Below are positions 63,245 through 64,000 of a stretch of DNA of 64,000 nucleotides, in pieces. Positions within the stretch are counted from its first letter, which is position 1. The number at the start of each line of letters is the position of its first letter. The notes beneath the pieces were generated by a model. That model did no database searches. It was not told the origin of the DNA and saw nothing but the letters and a program-made list of their open reading frames with translations. The stretch is from Clostridia bacterium. GTDB taxonomy: Bacteria; Bacillota; Clostridia; Christensenellales; Aristaeellaceae. A program made the position numbers and the translations under genes. The stretch lies in assembly GCA_017429695.1 (NCBI GenBank), contig JAFROK010000031.1, positions 1 to 64,000 on the forward strand, given 5' to 3'.

Positions 63245-64000
63245 AGAAAAAACCACTTGTGGCGATTGTCGGAAGGCCCAATGTCGGAAAATCGACTTTT
63301 TTCAATAAGCTGGCCGGCAGAAGGATCAGCATCGTTGAGGATGTCCCCGGTGTGACGCGTGACCGGGTGCACGCCGATGCCGAATGGCTCGGACACGAAT
63401 TTACGTTGATTGATACCGGCGGTATTGATCCCCGCAGCGAAGATGAGCTGCTCAGCCAGATGCGGGAACAGGCCCGGATTGCCATGGACCTTGCGGATGT
63501 CATCTGCTTTTTTACGGATGCCCGTGACGGTCTGACGGATGACGATCGGGATGTTGCCAACCTGCTCAGAAAAACGGGGAAACCCGTGCTCCTCGTTGTC
63601 AACAAAATCGATTATATGGGCCTGAATGACCAGCTGTACGAATTCTATGAGCTTGGCCTCGGAGATCCGATTGGTATCAGCAGCGTCAACATGCTGGGCT
63701 TCGGAGATCTGCTGGATCAGATTATTCAGTATTTCCCTCCGGATGAAGAACCGGATCCTGAGGAATCCTCCCCGATCAACCTCGCTGTTGTCGGAAGGCC
63801 GAATGTCGGCAAAAGCTCCCTCACAAACCGGCTTCTGGGCCAGAACCGCACGATGGTTTCCGATATTCCCGGCACAACGCGGGATGCCATTGATACACTG
63901 TTTACCGATGCGGACGGCTGCCGGTTCAATATTATTGACACAGCGGGAATTCGCCGCAAGCGTTCCGTCGAGGATGAAACCCTGGAACGCTACAGCGTGG
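63241..64000 (+). CDS. der: Ribosome biogenesis GTPase Der (cut by the window edge)
   Basis: The first 253 residues of a GTPase with two tandem G domains, needed for 50S subunit assembly. Domain 1 has G1 GRPNVGKST (11-19), the PGVTRDR switch, DTGGID and NKID. Domain 2 begins near 180 with [22 protein letters not shown] and DTAGIRRK. The KH-like C-terminal domain (about 350-440) lies beyond 64000. The ATG overlaps the DUF512 stop as ATGA, with GGAGG upstream. Partial only because the window ends. Confidence 0.97.
   Translation, partial: MKKKPLVAIVGRPNVGKSTFFNKLAGRRISIVEDVPGVTRDRVHADAEWLGHEFTLIDTGGIDPRSEDELLSQMREQARIAMDLADVICFFTDARDGLTDDDRDVANLLRKTGKPVLLVVNKIDYMGLNDQLYEFYELGLGDPIGISSVNMLGFGDLLDQIIQYFPPDEEPDPEESSPINLAVVGRPNVGKSSLTNRLLGQNRTMVSDIPGTTRDAIDTLFTDADGCRFNIIDTAGIRRKRSVEDETLERYSV

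Overview
The window reads as one continuous stretch of chromosome from an anaerobic, Gram-positive bacterium of the class Clostridia. Pointers are a rubrerythrin, a split transketolase, pyruvate phosphate dikinase, the DXS isoprenoid route, a Leu T-box riboswitch, a small LPETG sortase substrate, TTG/GTG starts behind strong Shine-Dalgarno sequences, and Firmicute-type gene orders (dxs-tlyA-nadK-argR-recN; rplS...rbgA-rnhB-yraN...comM-dprA-topA-trmFO-hslVU; phoH-pgpH-ybeY/cdd-era; DUF512-der). GC looks close to balanced. A GH3 glycosidase would suit a gut or rumen fibre community, but I cannot name a genus. I saw no tRNA, rRNA, CRISPR array, prophage or insertion sequence.

Layout. 1-2.6 kb: a structured RNA candidate, rubrerythrin, and the two transketolase halves. 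2.7-8.3 kb: a lipid kinase, an unknown coiled-coil protein, an LPETG surface protein, cysS, a ComEA-like protein and dnaX. 8.3-11.8 kb (minus): yajC and a three-gene anaerobic glycerol-3-phosphate dehydrogenase-like set. 12-17 kb: a sugar-phosphate kinase, an acetyltransferase, a hydrolase, a membrane-anchored Mur ligase and a D-Ala-D-Ala ligase. 17-22.8 kb: dxs, tlyA, nadK, argR, recN. 23-26.4 kb: ppdK, a tiny membrane protein, rplS. 26.5-46 kb: GH3 glycosidase, DUF2461, rbgA, rnhB, yraN, a giant double GT-C glycosyltransferase, comM, dprA, topA, trmFO, hslVU, proC, rnhA and a PfkB kinase. 46.3-51 kb: a Xer-like recombinase, a beta-CASP nuclease, a cysteine-rich peptide, an acetyltransferase and an rRNA methyltransferase. 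51-56.3 kb (minus): phoH, pgpH, a fused ybeY-cdd, era. 56.5-60.7 kb: the T-box operon. 60.7-64 kb: mreB (minus), DUF512 and the first part of der.

The part most likely to be undescribed is 56.46-60.73 kb. A leucine-specific T-box (specifier CUG, UGGU acceptor match) controls two overlapping genes. The first is a 2-isopropylmalate synthase relative that has lost its metal-binding residues but kept the leucine-sensing C-terminal domain. The second is an unusual fusion of a xylose-isomerase-like TIM barrel to an acyl-CoA synthetase. I infer a leucine-starvation response that activates a carboxylic acid, perhaps a branched-chain acid for leucine synthesis by reductive carboxylation, with the dead LeuA acting as a leucine sensor. 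Other notable points are the YbeY-cytidine deaminase fusion, the tandem GT-C polypeptide, the hairpin at the recombinase promoter, and the structured RNA at the left edge.
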